A DNA stretch of 64,000 bases from Oxalobacteraceae bacterium (GTDB lineage: Bacteria; Pseudomonadota; Gammaproteobacteria; Burkholderiales; Burkholderiaceae_D), in contig JAJTGD010000003.1 of assembly GCA_021299035.1 (NCBI GenBank), positions 24,175 to 88,174 on the forward strand, in the 5' to 3' direction. The notes under the pieces were generated by a model. That model made no database searches, had not been told where the DNA came from, and saw only the letters and a list, made by a program, of their open reading frames with translations. The position numbers and the translations under genes are program-made. Shown one piece after another: positions 55,281 to 63,852 of the stretch (its first letter is position 1; every line of letters begins with the position of its first letter).

Positions 55281-56324
55281 ATGACGAAGTCTAGCATAGC
55301 CGCCCTGTGTCTCGCCGCGGGTGCAGTGTCCTTATGCCCTGCTGTAAAGGCCGCCAACCAGTGCGTTGTCCTCAGTTCGGCGCCGGACTCTCACACCGTG
55401 CAGCAGGGCGATACGCTATGGCATATCGCTGCGCGTTTTCTGCAGAACCCTTGGTGCTGGCAAGCGGTTTGGTCAAATAACCATGATCAGATTCGCGACC
55501 CGCATTGGATCTACCCCGGCCAGCGTATTGTGCTGGATCGCACGCAGGGCAAGCTACATGTAGCGCCTGACGAGAGCCTAGCGGTCGATGCCATCCGACG
55601 CTCGCCTGCAGTGCGGGGTGTGGCTACGCCAAAACAATCGCCGATTCCGATGATGGCGCCTCGGCTGGCAGATCTTGCTCGCCGCTACCGACTGCTGGCC
55701 GTCGCATCGGTGTCCAATGCGCCGCGCATCGCCGACGCCCCGGAAGGCCGCCGCCTAGCTGTTCCCGGTGACACCGTGGCAGTAACGGGCCTACTACCCG
55801 AAAGCGAGATCCTCGATGTCATGCGCGAACTAGCGCCGCTGCAAGGTCCGGATGGCGGCCCGCCGCTGTGGGTGCCAGTGCTGCGCGTCGGACAGGTAAG
55901 GCAGCTTGCTACCAGAGGCCCGCAACGTTTACAGGTGCTGAATGCGGAGGCCGAACTGATGCGCGGCGACCTGCTTGTTCCCTCAGCCATAGCGCGGTCG
56001 GCGGTGTTGGTACCGCATGCCGCTCCGCCGCTCCAAGGCAAGATTGCCGCCGTTCTGCGTGAAAGTCGCTGGGCGTCGCAGCATGATGTTGTGGCTCTGA
56101 ATAAAGGGCTGGGCGATGGGTTGACGCCCGGTAGTGTCGTGGAGGTGCTCGCGCCCGATACAATCGGTACTGATAAATCTTTCGCGCCATCATCGCGCTC
56201 GATTGCTGCACTTCTAGTTTTTGAGGCGGTTGAACAAAGTGCGCTGGCGCTGGTGATGCAAAGCCGCGACGCCCTCCGCGTGGACTATCCAATCAGAAGC
56301 CCAAGTCCGAATGAACGACCCTGA
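55281..56324 (+). CDS. LysM-domain exported protein
   Basis: 347 aa from the ATG at 55281; the longer frame begins inside def. Signal peptide (SSIAALCLAAGAVSLCPAVKAAN), then one LysM domain (about 36-93, HTVQQGDTLWHIAARFLQNPWCWQAVW ... IYPGQRIVL) that binds glycan. The rest, some 250 residues, has no enzymatic motif I recognise. The gene between def-fmt (divergent) and dprA is conserved in Betaproteobacteria. It overlaps dprA by 14 nt. Confidence 0.88.
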   Translation: MTKSSIAALCLAAGAVSLCPAVKAANQCVVLSSAPDSHTVQQGDTLWHIAARFLQNPWCWQAVWSNNHDQIRDPHWIYPGQRIVLDRTQGKLHVAPDESLAVDAIRRSPAVRGVATPKQSPIPMMAPRLADLARRYRLLAVASVSNAPRIADAPEGRRLAVPGDTVAVTGLLPESEILDVMRELAPLQGPDGGPPLWVPVLRVGQVRQLATRGPQRLQVLNAEAELMRGDLLVPSAIARSAVLVPHAAPPLQGKIAAVLRESRWASQHDVVALNKGLGDGLTPGSVVEVLAPDTIGTDKSFAPSSRSIAALLVFEAVEQSALALVMQSRDALRVDYPIRSPSPNERP

Positions 56325-57483
56325 TGAGCTCGCAGCCTGGCTGCATCTAGTACTAACGCATGGCGTCGGATCGAACACCGCGCGCGACTTGCTCGCTCGC
56401 TTTGGACTGCCCAGCCAAATATTGTCGGCGGGTTTCCCTGCGCTCCAAAAATGCGTCCCCGAAAAAGTCGCGCTCGCGCTATCCACCAAGCCTGATGAGG
56501 CGTTGCAAGCACAGATCGACAAGACACTCGCCTGGGCGTCGGAGCCCGGCAATCATGTGCTCACGCTCGCTGATACGAACTATCCGCCTGCACTGCTCAG
56601 CATCGCTGATCCGCCGCCGCTGCTTTACGCGAAAGGTCGCACGGAATTATTGTCACGTCACGCCGTCGCTATTGTGGGTAGTCGTAACGCGACCGCACAA
56701 GGCATGCAAAATGCCGAACGCTTCGCGCAGACGTTGAGCAACGCGGGATTGTGCGTCGTCTCCGGATTGGCGCTAGGGATTGACGCGGCAGCACACGCGG
56801 GTGCGTGTAGCGCAGTGTCTGGTCATGGATCAACGATCGCCATCACAGGCACTGGGCTGGATCTGGTGTATCCCGCCAAGCATCGTGCGCTAGCGCATCG
56901 CATTGCGGAACAGGGTTGTCTGCTTAGTGAGTATCCGATTGGGACTGCCGCGATTGCCGCAAACTTTCCGCGTCGTAATCGACTGATTAGCGGCATGTCG
57001 CTTGGCGTGCTGGTGGTAGAGGCCGCGCTTCAATCAGGCTCACTGATTACCGCGCGCAGTGCCTTGGAACAAGGGCGCGAAGTATTCGCCATTCCAGGAT
57101 CAATACACTCGCCCCTGGCAAAAGGTTGTCATCAATTGATCCGCCAAGGCGCCAAACTGGTCGAGTCCGCGCAAGACATTCTTGAAGAGTTACAACTACA
57201 CGCCTTGGCCCCATCGAAGCATCATGCAATTGACACGGTGACAAATTCCGCTCTCATGTCTGCCACGATGACAGCATCACCGACGACTGAATCACCTACC
57301 GAGGCGACTGAGCACGTGCGACAAGTGATGCGAGCCGCTGGCCATGATCCTGCCTCGGTAGATCAGTTAGCCGAACGCACTGGCTTGCCCGCCTCTGACA
57401 TCCAAGCAAGCTTGCTCCTGCTGGAACTCGACGGAAAGTTTGAACGCCTGACCGACGGGCGCTATCAAAAGCTAAGCTCGTAA
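56311..57483 (+). CDS. dprA: DNA-processing protein DprA
   Basis: 390 aa. N-terminal SAM-like region, then the Rossmann core: AIVGSRNATAQGM, VVSGLALGIDAAAH and FPRRNRLISGMS, with LITARSALEQGREVFAIPG. The C-terminal winged-helix DML1-like domain covers about 330-385. It loads RecA on incoming single-stranded DNA in transformation. With comM it suggests a natural-transformation capacity. The start is inside the LysM gene end. Confidence 0.95.
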   Translation: MNDPDELAAWLHLVLTHGVGSNTARDLLARFGLPSQILSAGFPALQKCVPEKVALALSTKPDEALQAQIDKTLAWASEPGNHVLTLADTNYPPALLSIADPPPLLYAKGRTELLSRHAVAIVGSRNATAQGMQNAERFAQTLSNAGLCVVSGLALGIDAAAHAGACSAVSGHGSTIAITGTGLDLVYPAKHRALAHRIAEQGCLLSEYPIGTAAIAANFPRRNRLISGMSLGVLVVEAALQSGSLITARSALEQGREVFAIPGSIHSPLAKGCHQLIRQGAKLVESAQDILEELQLHALAPSKHHAIDTVTNSALMSATMTASPTTESPTEATEHVRQVMRAAGHDPASVDQLAERTGLPASDIQASLLLLELDGKFERLTDGRYQKLSS

Positions 57484-57788
57484 AAATTTTCCGACCAAAA
57501 AACTGTCGTAACGCAATGCGAAGCGCCTCGGTCAAGCGAGTCACCGATGTTTTCAAGCGCTCATTAAATTGCTGATGACAAAGCTTTGAAGACCTTGAAA
57601 GGCGTTTTAGCCTTCAAAATAGCCGTCAAAGCTGTTTTTAATTGCATTAAGTGTTTCGCTCGACAGAAAAGCTAAGGCGCTGAAATAAAACAGAAATCTT
57701 TGATGGCTGCACCATTCTGCAGGTCGGCGAAGGGCGCTTTATAAGATTCTGACTTGTGCGTAGGAAAAGATGCCGTTACAGTATAAGA
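57484..57788. other. AT-rich intergenic region dprA / smg (305 nt)
   Basis: It is visibly more AT-rich than its surroundings. TTGAAAGGC-GTTTTA-GCCTTCAA (57595-57617) forms a bulged hairpin that may end the dprA message. TATAAG at 57740-57745 is a weak -10 candidate for smg. No reading frame of note and no RNA gene recognised. Confidence 0.45.
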
Positions 57789-58265
57789 ATGTTTGAGGTA
57801 CTTGTTTACCTTTACGAAACTTATTACCGGCCCGACGCCTGCCCTGATTCGGCGGCTTTGGTGAAAAAACTGTCGGCGGTTGGTTTCGAGCAGGAAGAGA
57901 TCTCGCGTGCGCTGGGCTGGTTGACCGACCTCGCCGAAACCACGAATGAGATGTTCAGCCAGCAGGCCCATCAGACGGCCTTTTCATTCGGCTCGCGCGT
58001 TTACGCTGACAAAGAGTACGAAATGCTGGGTTCTGAGGCGATCGGCTTCATTGAATTTCTCGAGTCTGCGGACGTCATCAGCACGATTCAACGCGAAATC
58101 GTCATTGAGCGGGCCTGTGCGGTCAATGAATCGCCCATTCCTCTCGATAAACTGAAGGTCATTGTGCTGATGGTGCTCTGGAGCCAAGGCAAAGAGCCCG
58201 ACAGCCTGATGTTCGACGAACTCTTTGCCGACGAAGAAAACACTCATCCGCCGCTGTATCACTAA
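57789..58265 (+). CDS. smg: Smg family protein (DUF494)
   Basis: 158 aa from the ATG at 57789 ([13 protein letters not shown]); the frame to 57756 is rejected. Family start [10 protein letters not shown] and middle [19 protein letters not shown] are clear, as is [19 protein letters not shown]. Acidic, soluble, helical protein. Smg lies next to dprA and a topoisomerase gene in many Beta- and Gammaproteobacteria. Its function is unknown. Confidence 0.94.
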   Translation: MFEVLVYLYETYYRPDACPDSAALVKKLSAVGFEQEEISRALGWLTDLAETTNEMFSQQAHQTAFSFGSRVYADKEYEMLGSEAIGFIEFLESADVISTIQREIVIERACAVNESPIPLDKLKVIVLMVLWSQGKEPDSLMFDELFADEENTHPPLYH

Positions 58266-58579
58266 CCGAGCGCAAACCCATGGGCGCTAAAAGGCGATGC
58301 ACTCAATGGCAAGGTCGCGGCGCTCCCACCCAGGCAATACTTGGTCACATTAGGGCGCGCAGCCGTCGGCGCACCAAGGCCGGTCAGCCCGAGCACGGCG
58401 GACTGCGCGGCGAGCTGTCAAGTTTCGCCAGCTTGCGAACTGTTTGACAACCCGCTTATCATTGGCCGCGTTTGGCTGCCGAACCCGCCGGTTCAGGCGC
58501 TACCCCAGCGCGAGGCGCGGGATTTGCGCCAGATCTTAACGGCGACAACCGCACCGCCGCTGTCGAATACTTACCCACT
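58266..58579. other. Intergenic region smg / topB (314 nt)
   Basis: It contains one small plus-strand frame (58341-58583) whose middle (ELFDNPLIIGRVWLPNPP) looks protein-like, but I find no family, no ribosome-binding site, and it overlaps the topB start. TTGACA at 58444-58449 has no -10 at the right distance. Nothing else is supported. Confidence 0.35.
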
Positions 58580-61264
58580 ATGACCAAAACACTCATCATT
58601 GCCGAGAAGCCCTCCGTCGCGAATGACATCGCGAAGAGTCTTGGCGGGTTCACCAAACATGATGAGTACTTCGAGTCGGACAACTATGTGCTGTCTTCCG
58701 CGGTCGGTCACTTGGTCGAGATCGCGGCGCCTGAGGAATACGACGTCAAGCGTGGCAAATGGTCGTTCGCCAACTTGCCCATGATTCCGCCACATTTCGC
58801 GCTCAACCCGATCCAGAAAACTGAATCGCGCCTGAAGTTGCTGAACAAGCTGCTCAAGCGTAAAGACGTCGGCAGCATCATTAATGCCTGTGACGCGGGC
58901 CGCGAGGGCGAGCTGATTTTCCGGCTGATTGTGCAGTACGCGAAGGCGAAACAGCCGGTGCAAAGGCTCTGGCTGCAATCAATGACGCCGGGAGCAATTC
59001 GAGACGCATTCACGCATCTGCGTGACGACGAGGAGATGCTGCCACTGGCCGACGCCGCGCGCTGCCGCAGCGAGGCCGACTGGCTAATCGGCATCAATGG
59101 CACGCGCGCGATGACCGCGTTCAACTCGAAAGAGGGCGGTTTTTATCTCACCACCGTCGGTCGAGTGCAGACACCAACGCTGTCGATCGTGGTTGAGCGT
59201 GAAGAAAAAATCAAACAATTCCAGCCGCGCGACTACTGGGAAGTTAAAGCCGAGTTCGTGTGCGCTGCCGGCATCTACGAAGGCCGCTGGCTCGATACCA
59301 AATTCAAGAAAGACGAGACGGACCCTGAGCAGCGTGCTGAAAGACTTTGGAGCAAGGCCGCGGCGGATTCGATCGTCGCCGCCTGCCGTGGCAAGCCCGG
59401 CAATGTGATTGAAGAATCAAAACCGAGCACTTCAATGGCGCCAGCACTGTTCGATCTCACCAGTCTGCAACGTGAAGCGAACGCGCGTTTCGGTTTCTCT
59501 GCCAAAAATACACTTGGGCTGGCGCAGGCGCTTTATGAGCGGCACAAGGTACTGACGTATCCACGTACCGACTCCAAGCACCTCCCGGAAGATTATCTTG
59601 GCACAGTAAAGCAGACGCTGGAGTCGCTGGGTGAGATCAATAACTACTACCCATTCTCGGCGCAGATACTGAACAAGAACTGGGTCAAGCCGAACAAGCG
59701 TATTTTCGATAATACGAAAATCAGTGATCACTTTGCGATCATTCCGACCGGCCAGCTGCCAAAGAGTTTGTCAGAGCCAGAGCAAAAGCTCTATGACTTG
59801 GTGGTTCGACGCTTCATGGCGATTTTCTTTCCCGCTGCTGAGTACTTGGTGACTACGCGCTTCACCGAGGTGTCTGGCCACCAGTTCAAGACCGAGGGCA
59901 AAATCTTGACCACACCCGGTTGGTTATCGGTGTATGGCAAGGAAGCGGTCGACCCGAACGCAAAAGAGGGCGAGGCAAGCGGCACCTTAGTCGCTGTCGC
60001 TGCTGGCGAAAAGGTCAAGACCGATAAGATCGAGCCGCATGCCTTGGTGACCAAACCACCGGCGCGCTATTCGGAAGCCACGCTGTTATCGGCGATGGAA
60101 GGCGCAGGCAAGTTTGTCGATGACGAAGAGTTGCGCGATGCGATGGCGGGCAAAGGTCTGGGCACCCCAGCCACGCGAGCAGCCATTATTGAGGGGCTGC
60201 TCAACGAAAAATATTTGATCCGCGAAGGTCGCGAGTTAATCCCGACTGCGAAAGCGTTTCAGCTAATGACCCTACTGCGTGGTTTAGGCGTGGCTGAATT
60301 GACGGCGCCTGAACTGACCGGCGAATGGGAATCGAAGTTGGCGCGCATGGAGCGCGGCGAGATTAGTCGTGAAGCTTTTATGCGCGAGATCGCGCAGATG
60401 ACACAGACCATCGTCAAGCGCGCAAAAGAATACGACAACGACACGATCCCGGGTGATTACGCCACGCTGAAAACGCCGTGCCCGAATTGTGGTGGCGTTG
60501 TGAAAGAAAATTACCGACGCTTTGCCTGTACGAAGTGTGAATTCTCGATCAGCAAAGTACCTGGTGGTCGGCAATTTGAAATTCCGGAAGTGGAAGAACT
60601 TCTTGCGCAGCGAACCATCGGCCCGCTGCAAGGCTTTCGTTCCAAAATGGGCCGGCCTTTCGCTGCTATTTTAAAGATCTCTCACGACGCAGACACCAAC
60701 AACCACAAGCTTGAGTTTGATTTCGGGCAGAGCAATCTCGACGATGAGTCTGCAGAGCCTGTCGACTTCTCGGCTCAAACGCCGCTGGGCGCTTGCCCGA
60801 AGTGTGGCAGTGGCGTGTATGAAATGGGCCTGGCCTATGTGTGCGAAAAAACCGTTGCCAGACCCAAGGCGTGTGATTTCCGCAGCGGCCGCATCATCTT
60901 GCAACAAGAGATTTTGCCCGAGCAAATGGTCAAGCTCTTGAACGAGGGCCGTACCGATCTGCTACCGGGATTTGTCTCGCAGCGGACGCGTCGCCCTTTC
61001 AAGGCTTATCTAGCGCGTGGCGCAGATGGCAAAGTCAGTTTCGAGTTTGAAGAGCGCAAACCGAAGGCGGGCAAAGAAGGTGCCGATCAAGCCAAAACCG
61101 GCTCACGCGGTGCGGCAAAAAAACTGACACCAGCAGCCCCGGCGAGGAAAGCGGCTGCGACCAAAGCGCCAGCCAAGAAAGTAGCTGCAAAAAAATCCGC
61201 CGCGAAGAAAGTCGCAGCGAAAAAGGTGGTTGCAAAAAAAGCGGTCGCAAAAAAGGCCGCCTAA
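58580..61264 (+). CDS. topB: DNA topoisomerase III (type IA) with basic tail
   Basis: 894 aa from the ATG at 58580 (MTKTLIIAEKPSVANDIA); the frame opens earlier at 58472 without conservation. Toprim domain with DAGREGELIF, active-site Tyr in LTYPRTDSKHLP, then Cys4 zinc motifs (CPNCGG...CTKC and CPKCG...C...C). The last 60 residues are almost only Lys, Ala, Val and Pro (repeated AAKK units), resembling histone H1-like tails. It relaxes and decatenates DNA. This large form is typical of Betaproteobacteria. Confidence 0.94.
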   Translation: MTKTLIIAEKPSVANDIAKSLGGFTKHDEYFESDNYVLSSAVGHLVEIAAPEEYDVKRGKWSFANLPMIPPHFALNPIQKTESRLKLLNKLLKRKDVGSIINACDAGREGELIFRLIVQYAKAKQPVQRLWLQSMTPGAIRDAFTHLRDDEEMLPLADAARCRSEADWLIGINGTRAMTAFNSKEGGFYLTTVGRVQTPTLSIVVEREEKIKQFQPRDYWEVKAEFVCAAGIYEGRWLDTKFKKDETDPEQRAERLWSKAAADSIVAACRGKPGNVIEESKPSTSMAPALFDLTSLQREANARFGFSAKNTLGLAQALYERHKVLTYPRTDSKHLPEDYLGTVKQTLESLGEINNYYPFSAQILNKNWVKPNKRIFDNTKISDHFAIIPTGQLPKSLSEPEQKLYDLVVRRFMAIFFPAAEYLVTTRFTEVSGHQFKTEGKILTTPGWLSVYGKEAVDPNAKEGEASGTLVAVAAGEKVKTDKIEPHALVTKPPARYSEATLLSAMEGAGKFVDDEELRDAMAGKGLGTPATRAAIIEGLLNEKYLIREGRELIPTAKAFQLMTLLRGLGVAELTAPELTGEWESKLARMERGEISREAFMREIAQMTQTIVKRAKEYDNDTIPGDYATLKTPCPNCGGVVKENYRRFACTKCEFSISKVPGGRQFEIPEVEELLAQRTIGPLQGFRSKMGRPFAAILKISHDADTNNHKLEFDFGQSNLDDESAEPVDFSAQTPLGACPKCGSGVYEMGLAYVCEKTVARPKACDFRSGRIILQQEILPEQMVKLLNEGRTDLLPGFVSQRTRRPFKAYLARGADGKVSFEFEERKPKAGKEGADQAKTGSRGAAKKLTPAAPARKAAATKAPAKKVAAKKSAAKKVAAKKVVAKKAVAKKAA

Positions 61265-61347
61265 ATCCCTCGTTGCCCGCGCTTGCGTTCGCGCGTCAAC
61301 GAATCACGAACAGCTGAATCATTCAGCGCGGATATTTCTCTACCCTC

Positions 61348-62565
61348 ATGCGCCAAGCGACCGAATCTACGCGCCTAACGACGGTGCTGCTGGCCAGCGG
61401 CATCATCTTGTCGTTGGCCATGGGCGTTCGTCATGGGTTCGGGTTTTGGCTGCAACCCGTGTCGCAGCATCATGATTGGGCGCGCGATACCTTTTCTTTG
61501 GCGATGGCGCTGCAAAATCTGATGTGGGGCGTGTTCGGGCCGGTGGCTGGCATGGCAGCAGATCGCTTTGGCGCGCCCCGTGTCGTGTTGCTCGGTGCCT
61601 TGCTGTATATGGGTGGGTTACTGGCGATGGCCAGCGCTGTTCAGCCCTCAGTCTTTGTGGTCGGGTCGGGTGTCCTAATTGGGGCAGGGCTGTCATGCAC
61701 CGCATTTGGTGCTTTGTCGGGTGTGGTTGGTCGCACCGCGCCGTTGGCCCGGCGGTCGTGGGCTTTTGGCGTGCTTGGCGCAGCCGGTTCGTTCGGTCAA
61801 TTTGCCATGGTGCCTGTGGAACAGCTGTTGATTTCAGGTGCTGGCTGGCAGGGCGCTTTGTATTGCTTGGCAGCGGCGGTCGTGGCGCTGATGATTCCGC
61901 TGTCGTTCATGCTGCATGAACCGCCCGAGTCGCCAAGTCCCGGTATGGCATCCCAAAGTGTTTCCGAAGCAGTGCGTGAAGCATTTGCACACCGACCGTT
62001 TCGATTACTGGTGGCTGGCTATTTTGTTTGCGGTTTCCAGGTAGTGTTTATTGGGGTGCATCTGCCTTCGTATTTGAAAGATCGCGGCGTAGTCGACCCG
62101 CAGGTGGCCGTTGTGGCGCTTGCCTTGATTGGGTTATTCAACATCTTTGGGTCTTTCATGGCAGGCCAGCTGGGCGGCAGGCTGCCGAAACCACGATTAC
62201 TGGCCGCCATTTACCTTGTACGCGCGCTCATCATCACTGTCTTTGTGTTCTCGCCCTTATCACCGACATCGGTGTATTTGTTCGCGGCTTCCATGGGGCT
62301 GTTGTGGTTGTCCACCGTGCCGCTTACTAATGGCGTGATTGCCGGCATGTTTGGTGTACGCCACTTGTCGATGTTGTCGGGCTTTGTTTTCTTCTCGCAC
62401 CAGTTAGGTAGTTTCTCGGGTGTCTGGCTCGGCGGTTACCTTTACACGGTGCAAGGCAGCTATGACACTGTGTGGATGATCACCATTGCGCTCGGTCTAG
62501 CCGCTTGTGCCCTCAACCTGCCGATCAACGAGGCGCCCGTGACACGCTCGCCCCAGACCGCATGA
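61348..62565 (+). CDS. MFS transporter (OFA/monocarboxylate-like)
   Basis: 405 aa, 12 membrane segments. N-terminal GIILSLAMGVRHGFGFWLQPVS and WARDTFSLAMALQNLMWGVFGP resemble oxalate/formate-antiporter and monocarboxylate-type carriers. GMAADRFGAPRVVLLGALLYMGG is the TM2-3 loop. Substrate not determined. The stop overlaps a tiny downstream frame (ATGA). Confidence 0.85.
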   Translation: MRQATESTRLTTVLLASGIILSLAMGVRHGFGFWLQPVSQHHDWARDTFSLAMALQNLMWGVFGPVAGMAADRFGAPRVVLLGALLYMGGLLAMASAVQPSVFVVGSGVLIGAGLSCTAFGALSGVVGRTAPLARRSWAFGVLGAAGSFGQFAMVPVEQLLISGAGWQGALYCLAAAVVALMIPLSFMLHEPPESPSPGMASQSVSEAVREAFAHRPFRLLVAGYFVCGFQVVFIGVHLPSYLKDRGVVDPQVAVVALALIGLFNIFGSFMAGQLGGRLPKPRLLAAIYLVRALIITVFVFSPLSPTSVYLFAASMGLLWLSTVPLTNGVIAGMFGVRHLSMLSGFVFFSHQLGSFSGVWLGGYLYTVQGSYDTVWMITIALGLAACALNLPINEAPVTRSPQTA

Positions 62566-62690
62566 AGCCCCGTGTACGCTCGAGCTTGCTGGGCCTGATC
62601 GCGACGGCCTTGGCGGCACTGGCTTTCGTCAGTTACCTGCGTCCAGGCTTCGTAGTCACCGTTGCGAATCAATTGTGGCTCTGCTTCTGA
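62562..62690 (+). CDS. Small membrane protein of unknown function (42 aa)
   Basis: ATG overlaps the MFS stop by 4 nt (ATGA). The product is basic at the start (MKPRVRSS), then one hydrophobic helix (LLGLIATALAALAFVSYL), then a short polar end. The layout (coupled start, positive-inside anchor) makes translation plausible; no family recognised. Confidence 0.45.
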   Translation: MKPRVRSSLLGLIATALAALAFVSYLRPGFVVTVANQLWLCF

Positions 62691-62714
62691 GCCAAGCGCC
62701 GGTAAAATGCGGTT

Positions 62715-62942
62715 GTGAACCTGACTCTTTCCGAACTCGAACAAGCGATCAACTATTGGCGCCGCATGCGGCCTTCCCAAGGGGAAGAGCGCGCGCTGTC
62801 CGCCGAGGTCAACGCGCTTGCTGATGTCTATGCGCTGATGATCTTCCATCGCGCGGCAACCTTATCGCTCGATGATCTGGCGCCGAGTGCCCGGGAACTG
62901 ATCGAGGCTTGGCGCCGGGCACGCGAGGGCAACGTCGCCTAA
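62715..62942 (+). CDS. DUF3717 domain-containing protein
   Basis: 75 aa with a GTG start at 62715. LTLSELEQAINYWRRMRPSQGEERALSAEVNALADVYALMIFHRA is the family pattern. Function unknown, mainly Betaproteobacteria. TAAAAT (62703-62708) lies 6 nt before the GTG, which would place the transcript start on the start codon itself, i.e. a possibly leaderless mRNA. No ribosome-binding site is seen. Confidence 0.85.
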   Translation: MNLTLSELEQAINYWRRMRPSQGEERALSAEVNALADVYALMIFHRAATLSLDDLAPSARELIEAWRRAREGNVA

Positions 62943-63134
62943 AGCGGGTTGAGTCCGCCTTATCTTCCGCCAATTCGTATCTACTTCGCTCTATTTGCGT
63001 CGATCTGTTCGGATCTGTGCATATTCCTGCAGATTTTGACCTTATGACCGTGATTTTACGTCGCTGGCTGCTCCGATTGCTACGCGTCGCCTGCCCAGTG
63101 AGGTTGACGTCACCCCCCAAAATTTCGGAGGCAT

Positions 63135-63153
63135 TTTTGATGCGGCGCACAAA
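63135..63153 (+). promoter_or_regulatory. Upstream copy of the 19-nt repeat (candidate PhaR operator)
   Basis: TTTTGATGCGGCGCACAAA, containing the palindrome TGCGGCGCA. It ends 6 nt before the -35 box of the phasin promoter. The second copy differs by one base. Confidence 0.6.
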
Positions 63154-63159
63154 AATTAC

Positions 63160-63187
63160 TTGACTTCCCGCGGTTCGGCCTTAAAAT
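63160..63187 (+). promoter_or_regulatory. Sigma-70 promoter of the phasin gene
   Basis: -35 TTGACT (63160-63165), 16-nt spacer, -10 TAAAAT (63182-63187). Predicted start near 63194, inside the second repeat. Confidence 0.75.
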
Positions 63188-63190
63188 CCG

Positions 63191-63209
63191 TTTTGTTGCG
63201 GCGCACAAA
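63191..63209 (+). promoter_or_regulatory. Downstream copy of the 19-nt repeat (candidate PhaR operator)
   Basis: TTTTGTTGCGGCGCACAAA, one base different from the upstream copy, covering the predicted transcript start. A protein bound here would block initiation. Confidence 0.6.
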
Positions 63210-63243
63210 CGCTGCTTAACTCACCGAATTTCAGGAGAATCGC

Positions 63244-63798
63244 ATGCTCGCAAATCAAGAACATCTCAGCAAAGTCGCCAAAAACTCGATCGACGCACAG
63301 TTAAAGGCAATGCACGAACTCGCCAATCAGGCCCTGCACAGCGTCACGGAACTGGTTGAGCTGAATATTGCAACCGCCAAAGAATCACTGTCGCAGACCT
63401 CGGCCGCTGCGGCGCAGATGCTGGCGGCAAAAGATGCACAGGCACTGATCGACGCTACGTCGGCTCAGGCACAACCCGGCGCGGAAAAAGCGCTGACCTA
63501 CGCACGCCACATGGCTTCCATCATGGCCAAGGCGCAGGCCGAGTTCACCAGCGCGACTGAGACTCGGATTGGCCAGAGCACACGCCAGATCAATCAGCTG
63601 ATCGACGAAATGTCGAAATCTGCTCCAGCTGGATCGGAAAATGTGATCACGTTGCTGAAAGCCAGCGTTGCCAACACCAACGCCGCCATCGAGCAAATGG
63701 TAAAAGGCAGCAAGCAAGCGCTGGCGACTATGGAAAGCGGCTTCGAAGAAATCAGCAGCCAGCTGTCGGCAGCCAAGCCAAGCCGCACGAAAAAGTAA
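63244..63798 (+). CDS. phaP: Phasin family protein
   Basis: 184 aa, all helical and rich in Ala, Gln, Ser and Thr, with a basic C-terminus (AAKPSRTKK). ALHSVTELVELNIATAKESLSQTSAAAAQMLAAKD is the phasin_2 pattern. Phasins coat polyhydroxyalkanoate granules. AGGAG lies 6 nt before the ATG. Strong promoter, paired repeats and a strong terminator fit a single, highly expressed and regulated gene. No PHA synthase gene is in the window. Confidence 0.9.
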   Translation: MLANQEHLSKVAKNSIDAQLKAMHELANQALHSVTELVELNIATAKESLSQTSAAAAQMLAAKDAQALIDATSAQAQPGAEKALTYARHMASIMAKAQAEFTSATETRIGQSTRQINQLIDEMSKSAPAGSENVITLLKASVANTNAAIEQMVKGSKQALATMESGFEEISSQLSAAKPSRTKK

Positions 63799-63825
63799 CT
63801 TCAGCGGTCGGTGACGCCAATAAAT

Positions 63826-63852
63826 ACGGGCCGCGAAGCGGTCCGTTTTTTT
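63826..63852 (+). terminator. Intrinsic terminator of the phasin gene
   Basis: ACGGGCCGC, loop GAA, GCGGTCCGT (9 bp with one G-T pair), then TTTTTT. It overlaps the stop codon of the convergent gene by two bases and may serve both. Confidence 0.92.

Larger units (their letters stand above)
62943..63243. other. Regulatory region upstream of the phasin gene (301 nt)
   Basis: The first 190 nt hold nothing I recognise; short frames there are unconvincing. The last 110 nt carry the phasin promoter, two near-identical 19-nt repeats around it, and an AGGAG ribosome-binding site (63233-63237). Confidence 0.6.

Noticed and set aside
58341..58583. Small plus-strand frame between smg and topB (80 codons)
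   Set aside because: No ribosome-binding site, no recognised family, and it overlaps the topB start; kept only as a note in the gap entry.
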